Below are positions 44,101-53,441 of a stretch of 64,000 bases of DNA, piece by piece (within the stretch, counting starts at the first letter, position 1; each line of letters begins with the position of its first letter). The notes under the pieces were generated by a model. The model saw only the letters and a program-made list of their open reading frames with translations, searched no databases and was not told the DNA's origin. Position numbers and translations under genes: made by a program. The DNA comes from Hormoscilla sp. GUM202 (GTDB taxonomy: Bacteria > Cyanobacteriota > Cyanobacteriia > Cyanobacteriales > Desertifilaceae): assembly GCA_005518205.2 (NCBI GenBank), contig RFFC02000030.1, forward strand, positions 24,552 through 88,551, in the 5' to 3' direction.

Positions 44101-45681
44101 ATGCCTAAAGTTCTAGTCTCCGACTCCATTGACCAAGCTGGAATCGATATCCTCTCCCAAGTTGCCCAGGTAGACATTAAAACCGGTCTGCCTCCAGCGG
44201 AATTAGTCAAAATTATCCCCGAGTACGACGCCCTGATGATCCGATCGGGGACTCGCGTCACCCAGGAGATGATTGAAGCTGGAGAGCAGCTGAAAATCAT
44301 TGGTAGAGCCGGTGTTGGCGTGGATAACGTGGATGTCCCAGCCGCTACCCGTAAAGGAATTGTCGTCGTCAACTCCCCCGAAGGCAATACTATAGCTGCC
44401 GCCGAACATGCCCTGGCCCTGATGCTGTCTCTCTCGCGCCACGTTCCCCAGGCATACCAATCGGTCAAAAATGGTAAATGGGACCGTAAAAGCTTTGTCG
44501 GTACTGAGGTATATAAGAAAACTCTAGGCGTCGTTGGCTTGGGGAAAATTGGCTCCCATGTGGCCACCGCAGCCAAGGCGATGGGTATGAAACTGTTAGC
44601 TTACGATCCCTTTATATCTAGAGAACGAGCCGATCAGCTAGGCTGCCGTCTGGTAGAAATGGAGGTGCTGCTACAAGAAGCGGACTACGTTACTCTCCAT
44701 ATCCCCAAAACCCCAGAAACGACTCACCTGATCGATGCCGCAGCAATAGCAAAAATGAAGCCAACGGCTCGGATTATTAACTGTGCTCGGGGTGGTATCA
44801 TCGATGAGGCGGCCCTGGCAGAGGCGATCGCCTCTGGTAAACTGGGTGGTGCTGCCTTAGATGTCTATGAAACGGAACCTTTGGGCGACTCCCCCTTGCG
44901 CGACATTGATAAAGGAGTTGTCCTCACTCCCCACCTGGGAGCATCTACCGCTGAAGCTCAACAGAATGTGGCCGTGGATGTGGCCGAGCAAATTCGAGAT
45001 GTGCTGCTGGGCCTACCCGCCCGCTCGGCAGTGAATATACCCGGACTGCACCCCGATGCCCTCGAACAGCTTAGACCCTACTTGCAATTGGCGGAAACTC
45101 TGGGTAAGCTAGTAGGCCAATTGGCCGGAGGTAGGGTTGATTTTCTGGACGTGCGCCTGCAAGGAGAATTGGCAACTAATCAAAGTCAGCCAGTGGTGGT
45201 AGCGGCCCTCAAGGGTCTGCTATCTCACGCTTTGCGAGAGCGCGTTAATTATGTCAATGCCAGCATTGAAGCCACCGAACGAGGAATTCACGTGATTGAA
45301 ACCCGAGATCCCTCCAAAAGGGATTACACTGGCTCCTTGCATCTGGAAGCTAAAGGTTCTTTGGGAGATCATGCGGTCACGGGGGCTTTGTTGGGAGATG
45401 GTGAAATTCGCATCACAAATGTGGATGGTTTCCCGATCAATGTTCCTCCCACTCACTATATGCTGTTCACCCGCCACCGGGATATGCCTGGGCTGATTGG
45501 CAAGATCGGTTCCCTGCTGGGCAGTTTTAATGTCAATATCGCTAGTATGCAGGTCGGTCGCCAAATTGTGCGCGGTGATGCGGTGATGGTGTTGAGCCTG
45601 GATGACCCCCTACCAGAAGGGATTTTGGATGAGATCTCCAAGGTTCCAGGAATTCGCGATGCCTACACGGTGACTCTTTAA
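44101..45681 (+). CDS. serA: D-3-phosphoglycerate dehydrogenase
   Basis: 526 residues, the long cyanobacterial type. It oxidises 3-phosphoglycerate with NAD+, the first step of serine synthesis. Substrate-binding start VSDSIDQAGIDIL, NAD loop GVVGLGKIGSHVA near 147, catalytic Arg in NCARGGIIDEAAL, Glu in YETEPLG and His in TPHLGAST. An intervening ASB domain and a C-terminal ACT domain (HRDMPGLIGKIGSLL) for serine feedback follow. The ATG at 44101 starts the conserved MPKVLVSDSI; the frame is open upstream without support. Confidence 0.97.
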   Translation: MPKVLVSDSIDQAGIDILSQVAQVDIKTGLPPAELVKIIPEYDALMIRSGTRVTQEMIEAGEQLKIIGRAGVGVDNVDVPAATRKGIVVVNSPEGNTIAAAEHALALMLSLSRHVPQAYQSVKNGKWDRKSFVGTEVYKKTLGVVGLGKIGSHVATAAKAMGMKLLAYDPFISRERADQLGCRLVEMEVLLQEADYVTLHIPKTPETTHLIDAAAIAKMKPTARIINCARGGIIDEAALAEAIASGKLGGAALDVYETEPLGDSPLRDIDKGVVLTPHLGASTAEAQQNVAVDVAEQIRDVLLGLPARSAVNIPGLHPDALEQLRPYLQLAETLGKLVGQLAGGRVDFLDVRLQGELATNQSQPVVVAALKGLLSHALRERVNYVNASIEATERGIHVIETRDPSKRDYTGSLHLEAKGSLGDHAVTGALLGDGEIRITNVDGFPINVPPTHYMLFTRHRDMPGLIGKIGSLLGSFNVNIASMQVGRQIVRGDAVMVLSLDDPLPEGILDEISKVPGIRDAYTVTL

Positions 45682-45686
45682 TCGGA

Positions 45687-45896
45687 GGCGTTGCACATTT
45701 TTACCGATGATAGCAGTCAATGGTTGAAAATTGCCGTTCCCAGGCGGGAGCCAGGGAACGAGGAAAATTGAAAATTGCTCATCAGTTATTTGTCTATTTA
45801 TGAACATCTATAGCTATTTCAATTGACCATTGACAATTAACAATTTTCAACCTTTATCATCTCGTGGCGCGGGCGTCCCCGCCTGCGCGCAACGCC
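45687..45896. mobile_element. 210-bp element with MITE ends (copy 5)
   Basis: Left end GGCGTTGCACATTTT, right end GCAACGCC, 8-bp target duplication TAATCGGA (45679-45686 and 45897-45904). Only the left ~27 bp matches the 113-bp form; the interior is different and includes AATTGACCATTGACAATTAA-type tracts. The duplication includes the stop codon of serA (TAA). Confidence 0.88.
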
Positions 45897-46083
45897 TAAT
45901 CGGAAACAATGGAGCGAGCGAGCGAGTACAACAGATATTATCTTTCCTACTCGATCGATAAATACCATCTGCGATCGATGTTGGCAACTACCGAGAGCCG
46001 GGAAATGTTCGGCAATCTCTTCTCGATGCATCGAAAATGAGATACGATTGACTCTTGTGGTGGATGAGGGGCTTGGCGCGATT

Positions 46084-46980
46084 TTGGCAAATCATTGGTG
46101 GGAAATTCAGGTTTTCTGTGAACCAGTTTGGGAAGATTTAGTCTTCTGGCGTCTGGAAAAGTTTGGCTGTAAAGGGACAAGCATAGAAATCAAAGGCAAT
46201 GCTACTCTGGTGAAAGCTTATTTGCCTCAAGAAGATGCTCAACTGCTAGACTTGGCGGCCCTGTCTCTTTGGCTGCAACAGGATGCCCAGATGGTCTCCA
46301 GTCCCATGCCAGCAGTGCAGTGGCATCTGATCGATGAGGAAGACTGGGCTAGCAGCTGGAAGCAATATTGGCATCCTCTGGAAATTGGCGATCGCTTTTT
46401 AATCTACCCGGCCTGGTTGCCCTTGCCCGGGGAATCAGACCGGTTGCTATTGCGCTTGGACCCAGGAGCGGCTTTTGGTACGGGCGGTCATGGGACAACT
46501 CAGTTGTGTTTGGAAGCTTTGGAAATGCGTCTGGGTTTAGATGAGACGGGAGATTCTCGGATAGTGGCAGATATTGGCTGCGGTTCGGGCATTCTCTCCA
46601 TTGGCGCTATTCTCTTGGGCGCGAGTAAGGTCTATGCTGTTGATATTGACCCTATGGCAGTGCGCGCAACTCGCAGCAATGGTCATCTCAATCAAATAAA
46701 TCATAAGTTACTCGATGTCAAGCGCGGTGGGATCTCGCGCCTGCTAGAAATGACATCCGGTCCAGTGGATGGCATTGTCTGCAATATCCTCGCAGAAGTG
46801 ATTATTGACATCGTACCCCACTTAGAGGCTCTGGTCAAACCTACTACTTGGGGCATTATTAGTGGCGTCCTGTTAGACCAGGTTAAACCTGTGGCAGATA
46901 CCCTGGAGCAACATGGCTGGATTGTAGCAGCTCTCTGGCGTCGCCAAGAATGGTGTTGCTTTAATATTCGCCGCTCTTGA
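46084..46980 (+). CDS. prmA: Ribosomal protein L11 methyltransferase
   Basis: About 298 residues. SAM-binding motif VADIGCGSGILSIGA near 160, preceded by GAAFGTGGHGTTQLCLE and followed by AVDIDPMAVRA and the catalytic-pocket CNILAEVI. PrmA trimethylates lysines of ribosomal protein L11. Family members begin M-A-N-x-W-W-E-I-Q, so the TTG at 46084 is preferred; the frame also opens at a TTG at 46048. Confidence 0.95.
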   Translation: MANHWWEIQVFCEPVWEDLVFWRLEKFGCKGTSIEIKGNATLVKAYLPQEDAQLLDLAALSLWLQQDAQMVSSPMPAVQWHLIDEEDWASSWKQYWHPLEIGDRFLIYPAWLPLPGESDRLLLRLDPGAAFGTGGHGTTQLCLEALEMRLGLDETGDSRIVADIGCGSGILSIGAILLGASKVYAVDIDPMAVRATRSNGHLNQINHKLLDVKRGGISRLLEMTSGPVDGIVCNILAEVIIDIVPHLEALVKPTTWGIISGVLLDQVKPVADTLEQHGWIVAALWRRQEWCCFNIRRS

Positions 46981-47554
46981 ACGGGCCGGAACGGGCGTAA
47001 AAATAGATATAGCCTGTCAGGTAAAATAAGTTAACTACGATCATTAGTCCTTTCCCTAACGCCGACTGGACAAAGCTGAAGCAATTGCAGGTGGCGACTA
47101 TAACTAGCAATAATTCTATCAGGGCGACTATGGTCCCATAATGCTCTCGGTCCCAGTAGGAGAGGGGACTGATGAAGCGATAATTGCTGAAGGGGAAAAA
47201 GTGCCGGTGGGCGTCCGAGTTATGTACTGGCAAGTCGAGCAGGGAATGCAGTATTAAACTCAGGCACAGGATTTGCATAGTCTGCCAACCCCCATAGTAG
47301 CCAATTATCCATCCCAGGACCGCCAGAGGAATGGAATGAAATAGAGCTACTGCATTTTGGCACAGCGGTTGGTAGTAGGCCTCCGACCAGATTTGACTTT
47401 CTGGTAATTTCCGGACAAATTTGGCCCAGAAGTAAAAAACAAATATGGGTAGGTCCGGTATTATTCCGCCGATGACGATCGGGAGATTAAACTGCGACAG
47501 CGGCAGTTTGCCGAGAAGGCTAAGATTGACAATGGCGTGGGTAGGTGTGTTCAC
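46961..47554 (-). CDS. Membrane-bound putative metal-dependent hydrolase
   Basis: 197 residues with about five membrane helices. It has the DUF457/YdjM-type pattern: N-terminal NTPTHAIVNLSL, IPDLPIFVFYFW and the HSLLDLPVHNSDAHRHFFPF His/Asp cluster, which could bind metal. Substrate unknown. Its 3' end overlaps the convergent prmA by 20 bp. Confidence 0.82.
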   Translation of the reverse strand: MNTPTHAIVNLSLLGKLPLSQFNLPIVIGGIIPDLPIFVFYFWAKFVRKLPESQIWSEAYYQPLCQNAVALFHSIPLAVLGWIIGYYGGWQTMQILCLSLILHSLLDLPVHNSDAHRHFFPFSNYRFISPLSYWDREHYGTIVALIELLLVIVATCNCFSFVQSALGKGLMIVVNLFYLTGYIYFYARSGPFKSGEY

Positions 47555-47827
47555 TGCCAGTATTACCTATTTATACCTAAATAAATTAGCTTTTATTTTA
47601 TCATTTCGGGGAATCTTGACAAAGATTTTTTGGGAAGTATTTTGATCGAAGCCAGTTGGCGGCAACAGAGGCCGATTTTTCGGGCCTCCGATGTACTCGG
47701 GACCGTAGCGGGCCACGGAAAGTTTGTCCGGGAATTGGAGTTAAAAATTGTTAAGAAGTGAATATTGCGTAGAAATAGGGATGCTACTCCTCTCAGAGCA
47801 AGATAAAATGAGTAAATAACAAGCGTC

Positions 47828-48201
47828 ATGGCTAATATGTATTCAAAGAGGATACCTTGGCTACTGCAGACATTGATGTCGGTAATTTCATTCTATTTAT
47901 TAACACCAAAATTATCAGCAGCAGAAACATGGCATCAGGCGATCGTGACTAATATCGTAGATGGAGACACCATTGAATTGCCTCTAGGAACTGCAGCCCA
48001 AATTAGAGATCCGGGCAGCAGTAGCTACAAAGGCATTGTAGCGGAGGGATTTAGTATTTAGAGAAAATAGATCGATAAATTTACTAATGGTGCGAGAAGT
48101 AAAAGCCGCTGTTTACTGTTAATATATTAACAGCTGTCAAGCTTCAAAAGCCGCATATATGAAAGCAGAATGGGAGGCAAGGCGAGAAGGTAATAGTGTA
48201 T
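47828..48201 (+). pseudogene. Thermonuclease (SNase-like) remnant
   Basis: A signal-peptide start (MANMYSKRIPWLLQTLMSVI) leads into TNIVDGDTIEL, the SNase entry with its catalytic-loop Asp residues, then a stop at 48061. A typical SNase C-terminal segment (ASKAAYMKAEWEARREG) follows at 48130-48201 in another frame. The central catalytic part is missing, so this is an internal deletion plus frame loss. Confidence 0.75.
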
Positions 48202-48262
48202 AGATGCCCCAAGCATGATTCTTGCGCTTACCCTGGGGGGATCGGGGAGTGTGGGCAATTAG

Positions 48263-49139
48263 GTCGGGGTCGAGCTAGGAATCGCTTCCCAACCCTCCCT
48301 TTCAAAACCGGACTTGCGATTTTCACCGCAGGAGGCTCCTAGGTAATAGGCTCTTATCATGAGCAGCTTGTGTCAGGGTTACCCCAGTTTAGCCTTACGA
48401 CCCGTTCGTTCATCCCTATTCTGGTTGTGAGTGGAGCAGCCGGCAAACCTTTAGTATCACTATTTACTAGGCCGTTTTACCAGAAATTATAACCTCACTT
48501 TCGCGGGTCTCCGTAATAATCAGGATTACTTGTTCCGGTCGTTTCCTATTATCACTGCCCTATGTCTGCATATCCCAAGCATTACCCTGGGCATTGGCTT
48601 TTTAGAGCATCCCTCCCCTGTTGGCTTTCGCTTATCATCTAACTTATCCCCTGGTCGGTTATCCGTATAAAACGTTTTTCCCGGTCCATGGATTGCACAA
48701 CAGGGGTTATAACGTTCCGTGGAATCCATATGATGCTTTTAGGCCCCTGCATTACCCCGGGAGAATTTTTGTGATACGGATAGCCATCAGAGAAGACGAT
48801 CCACATCCTCCATCGCCTTTTGGCTCCAGCGTGACAGCCTTATTTCGCTGGTTCACCTTCACGAGGCTTATACAGATTCACTTATCGTTGACCATGAGCT
48901 GCTTTCCTAGCGGAGACACCGGTTTAGGCTACCAGCCTCCTACATTTAAGTCCCTGCTCTCCACCGCCGGTGATGTCACTCCGCAGCAGTTGGGACCGGT
49001 GTACCTCCCGTATCCGGAGGGTGGGGTTTGGACCCACAAAGATTCCATAGTTCCCTGGCTAATGAGACCAGTTTGAGCTGTCACAAGTTTTGTTTGCTAA
49101 TGGAGCCACACTATTCGCTTACGCTCGAACGTTTCGCAC
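48263..49139 (-). mobile_element. Group II intron without ORF (copy 2)
   Basis: On the minus strand it starts GTGCGAAACG (49139) and ends CTCGACCCCGAC (48263), about 877 nt. Domain V at about 48338-48305 contains TGCGGTGAAAATCGCA. It shares several blocks with copy 1 (for example the GGCATTGG-type and CCTACATTTxAGTCC-type segments) but not its flanks. No maturase frame exists; a 151-codon plus-strand frame inside it is a shadow. Sits in intergenic DNA next to the nuclease remnant. Confidence 0.83.
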
Positions 49140-49376
49140 CCCGGAGAAGATATGACAACTAACAACTGACCACTGACAAGTAAATGTAGGCTAATTTGTC
49201 AAGAGGAATTAACAAAACGCTACAAAAATGCAATAAGTAGTTAGACAAAAATAATTGCACATAGCCATGGGCGACATGCTCCGGATATGGAGACTAGCGC
49301 GAGAGAGTGTGTGAAATTAATTTTGTCCATGTACTTAATAAATATAAAGGAATTTAAGCCATAAGTATGTAAAGCA

Positions 49377-49925
49377 ATGGAACGGGAATTACCAAAAGCA
49401 GTTGTGCTGGTGGACGGCTACAACGCGATCGGAGCATGGACTTCGCTCTCTAAGACCCTCGCTAGCCACGGTCTACGGGCGGCCCGCGAGCAGCTGATTG
49501 AGGTGTTAACTAATTACAGTGCCTGGCAGGGTTTTGAGATTATCCTGGTGTTTGACGCTCATTATCAAAACACCCCCAAGACCCGCGAGGTGGTGACGGA
49601 AAACTTATCGGTCCATTACACTGAGTTTGGCCAAACAGCAGATTCTTATATAGAGATAACCTGTGCCAAGTTTCGCGATGACGTGCGGAAGTACCGGCAG
49701 CGAATAATCGTGGTCACCTCAGACCAAGTTCAGCAAGTGACGGTGGTGGGATATGGGGCAGAATGTATTTCGGCAACTCAGTTGGCCTCGGAGGTGGCAT
49801 TGATGACCAGTAAGGTGGGCCAGCACCAGTTACCAGCAAAAAAATCATCCAGCAGATTTATGGTAAAATCCCTAGACCCCAGCACTCAAGCGCGTCTCGC
49901 CCAGTTGCGGATGGGTCTGAAATAG
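49377..49925 (+). CDS. YacP-like NYN-domain ribonuclease
   Basis: 182 residues. AVVLVDGYNAIGAW, EIILVFDAHYQ and IIVVTSDQVQQ are the acidic strand ends of the NYN (PIN-like) active site, and ADSYIEITCAK fits the family's helix. YacP/Rae1 of Bacillus cleaves mRNA on the ribosome; the cyanobacterial form is probably an endoribonuclease too. 49140-49376 upstream contains AT-rich DNA and no gene I can support. Confidence 0.88.
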   Translation: MERELPKAVVLVDGYNAIGAWTSLSKTLASHGLRAAREQLIEVLTNYSAWQGFEIILVFDAHYQNTPKTREVVTENLSVHYTEFGQTADSYIEITCAKFRDDVRKYRQRIIVVTSDQVQQVTVVGYGAECISATQLASEVALMTSKVGQHQLPAKKSSSRFMVKSLDPSTQARLAQLRMGLK

Positions 49926-49950
49926 GAAAAAAAATTTTTTTCCAAAAGGG

Positions 49951-49980
49951 TTGACAAATCAGATCGAGTCTTGCTACATT
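49951..49980 (+). promoter_or_regulatory. Promoter of tRNA-Asn
   Basis: TTGACA (49951-49956), 18-bp spacer, TACATT (49975-49980); the tRNA begins 13 bases later. An A8T7 run (about 49927-49941) just before it may end transcription of the upstream gene. Confidence 0.75.
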
Positions 49981-49992
49981 AGTAAATGTCAA

Positions 49993-50332
49993 TCCTCAGT
50001 AGCTCAGCGGTAGAGCGGTCGGCTGTTTAGGACAGATGCAAGTGCTGCATCCATGACTTAGCAGCGCTATTCGGTAACGAATAGTGGAAAATCGGGTGAA
50101 TTCAGGGAAACCGTAGCATTTTATGATGCCGGTAATCCTGAGCCAAGTCTGGCGAAAGGCGGTGGTTTCCACAGGTAGCCAGAAAGGTGCAGAGACTAGG
50201 GATGAGGAGCCTGTCCAATAAATCCCACAAGCGCCCGACATCCTATCAGGGATGATGAGATAGTCCACCCCCGGCGGAAACGCGGGGATAAGTGTAACCG
50301 ATTGGTCGCTGGTTCGAATCCAGCCTGGGGAG
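49993..50332 (+). tRNA. trnN: tRNA-Asn(GUU) with group I intron
   Basis: The exons 49993-50026 and 50295-50332 fold into a normal tRNA: acceptor TCCTCAG/CTGGGGA, D stem GCTC/GAGC, anticodon stem GTCGG/CCGAT with loop CTGTTAA (anticodon GTT), T arm GCTGG-TTCGAAT-CCAGC and discriminator G. CCA is not encoded. The 268-nt interruption falls in the anticodon loop. The next gene starts 11 bp after the tRNA. Confidence 0.95.
50027..50294 (+). ncRNA. Group I intron in tRNA-Asn anticodon loop
   Basis: Conserved core elements appear in order: P-like AATTCAGGGAAACC, Q-like AATCCTGAGCCAAG, R-like GTGCAGAGACTA and S-like GATGAGATAGTCC. The 5' exon CTGTT can pair with an internal guide GACAG (50030-50034), giving a P1 hairpin with a U.G pair. 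The last intron base is G if the boundary is CTGT|...|TAACCG; shifting both ends by one base is also possible. No homing endonuclease. The core resembles the tRNA-type introns (IC3) of cyanobacteria and should self-splice. Confidence 0.92.
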
Positions 50333-50343
50333 TTTAAACAAAT

Positions 50344-51519
50344 ATGTGTCAGGAAATAGGTTGGGGGCGGTTATGGTCTTTAGATCCAACTGTGACCTAT
50401 CTCAATCATGGATCTTTTGGGGCCTGTCCGCTACCGGTACTGGAACGGCAGCAATATTGGCGATCGCAGTTAGAACGCAACCCACTGGGCTTTTTTGACC
50501 GGGAGTTGGAACCACTGTGGGATGATGCTCGCCATCAGTTAGCGGCCTTTGTCGGAGCACCGTCGGACGAGTTAGCGTTTGTTCGGAATGCGACGACTGG
50601 CGTGAATGCAGTGCTGCGATCGCTTAGTTTCAAGACTGGCGACGAGTTGCTGACCACAAACCAAGAGTACAACGCCTGTCGAAATGCGCTTAATTTTGTG
50701 GCGGAACGCACCGGTGCGCGGGTAGTGGTGGCACCAGTACCCTTCCCCATAGAGTCGCCGTCCCAAGCGATCGAGATAGTCATGCAGCATGTCACCTCTC
50801 GCACTCGTCTGGCATTATTGGATCATATAACTAGCAAGACTGCTCTCATATTCCCGATCGCACAGCTCGTGAGCCAGTTGGCAGCGAAAAATGTTGATAC
50901 CCTGGTAGATGGGGCCCATGCACCAGGACAGATACCACTGAATCTCCAAGAAATTGGCGCCGCTTACTACACTGCGAACTGTCATAAGTGGTTATCCGCG
51001 CCCAAGGGGGCAGCATTCTTATACGTGCGCCGTGACAAGCAAGCAGAAATTCGTCCCCTGACAATCTCTCACGGGGCTAATTCGTCCAGGAAGGACCGAT
51101 CGCGCTTCCATCTCGAATTTGACTGGACTGGTACAGGGGATCCCACGGCCTATCTGTGCGTTCCAGAAGCGATCGCTTTCTTGGGTCAGTTGTTACCAGG
51201 TGGCTGGGCAGAACTGATGGAGCACAATCACGCTAAAGTACTAGAAGGGCGGCGGCTGCTTTGCGAAACTCTTGATATCCCAGTGCCTAGCCCCGATGAG
51301 ATGATTGGCTCGATGGCGTCACTGCCTCTACCTAATGGTTGTACTGATAAACTGTACGAGATTTTATGTGACGAGTTTAGGATTGAAGTGCCCATCGATT
51401 ATTCGTCAACGCCTCCCCTGATGCGGATCTCTGCTGCACCTTATAATACGGTCGCCGATTACGAACGGTTGGCCGCAGCGCTGAAAATTTTGCGCGATCG
51501 GGGATATTTGGGTGGGTGA
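50344..51519 (+). CDS. Class V aminotransferase (isopenicillin-N-epimerase-like)
   Basis: 391 residues. PLP enzyme: VTYLNHGSFGACPLPVLERQ at the N-terminus, FVRNATTGVNAVL, LVDGAHAPGQIPLN and the PLP Lys in NCHKWLSAPKGAAFLYV. This subgroup includes cysteine desulfurase and epimerase relatives; the true substrate is not evident. Starts immediately after the tRNA and may be co-transcribed with it. Confidence 0.93.
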   Translation: MCQEIGWGRLWSLDPTVTYLNHGSFGACPLPVLERQQYWRSQLERNPLGFFDRELEPLWDDARHQLAAFVGAPSDELAFVRNATTGVNAVLRSLSFKTGDELLTTNQEYNACRNALNFVAERTGARVVVAPVPFPIESPSQAIEIVMQHVTSRTRLALLDHITSKTALIFPIAQLVSQLAAKNVDTLVDGAHAPGQIPLNLQEIGAAYYTANCHKWLSAPKGAAFLYVRRDKQAEIRPLTISHGANSSRKDRSRFHLEFDWTGTGDPTAYLCVPEAIAFLGQLLPGGWAELMEHNHAKVLEGRRLLCETLDIPVPSPDEMIGSMASLPLPNGCTDKLYEILCDEFRIEVPIDYSSTPPLMRISAAPYNTVADYERLAAALKILRDRGYLGG

Positions 51520-52026
51520 GCGGTCTGGTAAGATAGGGAGCATCCCATATTTGCAGATGTCTTATCTTTCGAGCAATTGTAGTACGCTCTAGGCGTTAAA
51601 ATAACTACAAACTACAAACTACGAACTACGAACCAACCACTTCATGCAAAAGTGAGATGCGCCCGTATGGGAGGACGCTACCTGTATCCTGAATTTGACC
51701 ATCCCTAGGCGATGCTAGCACAGATTAATCCGATTCTGTGCCTGTTCCACAATTGCTCGAGAACTCACATGGCGCAAAAAGTCAAGCCCTAAGCCTTGGT
51801 TCACGAAACCTTTGCACCATAAGGCTTTCAAGATTGTTTTGAATTATGTGAGTAATGGTAAGCCGCTAAGTTGGAGGGCGCCCGATCGCATCCCCCCTCG
51901 TTCCCACCGGCGACCCCTGGGAACGCAAGAGGGGGTTTGGGGGGGAGCGGCTGCGAGGTTATGAGCCGTCGATGTCCGATCGCGCAGCGTGGCGCCAGCC
52001 ATGGGGTTTTTGCGTCAGATCGCTGA
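51520..52026. other. Intergenic, no supported gene
   Basis: Contains a short repeat ACAAACTACAAACTACGAACTA (51605-51630 region), a HIP1-like segment and the GATCGCGCAGCGTGGCGCCA repeat (51979-52003) also seen at 2696. No reading frame I can support. Confidence 0.6.
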
Positions 52027-52398
52027 GTGCCGTGGCGAAGCAGCAGCAGCCTCACTGGATCGCGGGTATTGCCGCCACGAGACCGACAGGGTGGCAAACG
52101 CATTTACCAGGTAGGCTGCAAGAATTTTATCATCTTCTCGGCCCAAGTGGAAATCTACCTCCAAGTCACGGAAATTCCCTCGCGACAGATCCAGTTTCGC
52201 CTGGAGTCTGGTACTTTTGAGAATTTCTCTGCTGACTTGGATCTTGAAGATTACAGCGATGGCACCTTAATCACCTACTCCGTGCAAGCTACTCCTACTT
52301 TTCCCATTCCTGCGGTCTTCATTCAACAGGCCCTTCAGTTGGAAATGCCTAAAAATATGCAGCAAATGCGGCTCTGTCTCTCTCGGGATAATTGTTAA
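52027..52398 (+). pseudogene. SRPBCC/cyclase-like protein, C-terminal half
   Basis: From about 52090, QVEIYLQVTEIPSRQIQFRL, FSADLDLEDYSDGTLITYSV and IPAVFIQQALQLEMPKNMQQ match the second half of cyanobacterial SRPBCC (START-like ligand-binding) proteins. The first half is missing and replaced by repeat-derived sequence. It runs convergently 4 bp into the DUF3179 gene. Confidence 0.65.
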
Positions 52399-53441
52399 TT
52401 GTGAGGGCCATTCGCCAAACCCCGATCGCCAAAGAAAGCGGGATACACGAAGGCGAAGGCGGTGGAACTGGGTATAGTTGTCCCGTCTAGTTCTTCGACG
52501 ATCGCCGTTTGCAATTGGGGATCCCAGTGGACGCGAATTTGCCTGCCATTGAATGGTACTACTTTTTCCCCCAGTTTTTCAATTTCTGCATGGACGAACT
52601 GGAGACTGGTGCCGGAAAACTGGTTGTGGGGGGTCTGTTGGTCGTGTTCCCACAGGTAAGAGATAATTTCTTTAGGGTGATGTTGCAGTTGGTCTTGATA
52701 GCGGACGGGAAATACCAGTCGCTTGTCTCGATTATAACTGCCGTAGGGATAGCCCTGGTAATTGCGGCGGTAACCCGTGTCTGTGGAGAGAATTTTGCTG
52801 TTGGGATATTTGCCTAACCAGGCGGACAGGGTGGTTTTAACTGCTGGTATTCTCTCTAATCTTTGGTTGACTTTGCTTCCCACTACTCCCAAACCCCAAG
52901 GTTGGGCGTAAAGACTGTCAGAGGCCCGATCGTACATTAGCAAACAGCTTTGATAGAGTTTCCCAGAGACGCCATAGGTATTGTTCCCCCGCTTGACTGC
53001 TAGCATGGTGTCGCAGAGGGGACAGTAGGAAACGCTGACATTGACGCCGCCAATGCTGTCGTTAACTATTTCATGCCAATTCATGATACCATAGGGATAG
53101 GCTTTGGCTTCTCCGTTGACTACTACCCCGATGACTAACTCTTCGGGACCAAAAGGGGTGGTCTCCCCTGTATCGAACTTGGGGTTATCTATAGAAGGAA
53201 TTCCATCTTTGGGGGGTCCGCCATTCAGTATTTGGCTTAAGTCAATGCGAGTGTTTTTCTCCGGGTCGATGTTTTGTGCTTGCAAGTCGGACAGTTCTTT
53301 ATTCTGGTCGTGGAGATGTTGGGTGAGGGAAAAGTAACGCAGTTTGAAGTTGTCCCAACCTCCCGCTTGCACTACCATTGCACTTAAACTTAAGCTCGCG
53401 ATCGCCCCTATCCCCAGTGCTATTTTAGCGATTTTCTGCAT
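52395..53441 (-). CDS. DUF3179-family exported protein
   Basis: 348 residues with an N-terminal signal peptide (MQKIAKIALGIGAIASLSLS, cleavage after VQA). The DUF3179 core has AYPYGIMNWHEIVNDSIGG, VSYCPLCDTMLAV (Cys-x-x-Cys) and YDRASDSLYAQPWG. The function of the family is unknown; the CxxC and periplasmic location would allow a metal or redox role. Confidence 0.9.
   Translation of the reverse strand: MQKIAKIALGIGAIASLSLSAMVVQAGGWDNFKLRYFSLTQHLHDQNKELSDLQAQNIDPEKNTRIDLSQILNGGPPKDGIPSIDNPKFDTGETTPFGPEELVIGVVVNGEAKAYPYGIMNWHEIVNDSIGGVNVSVSYCPLCDTMLAVKRGNNTYGVSGKLYQSCLLMYDRASDSLYAQPWGLGVVGSKVNQRLERIPAVKTTLSAWLGKYPNSKILSTDTGYRRNYQGYPYGSYNRDKRLVFPVRYQDQLQHHPKEIISYLWEHDQQTPHNQFSGTSLQFVHAEIEKLGEKVVPFNGRQIRVHWDPQLQTAIVEELDGTTIPSSTAFAFVYPAFFGDRGLANGPHN

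Noticed and set aside
48621..49076. 151-codon plus-strand frame as intron-encoded protein
   Set aside because: It runs antisense to the group II intron and has no reverse transcriptase or maturase motif.
49996..50268. 90-codon minus-strand frame in the tRNA-Asn intron as a homing endonuclease
   Set aside because: Antisense to the intron core, no LAGLIDADG or GIY-YIG motif, and fully explained by structured RNA.
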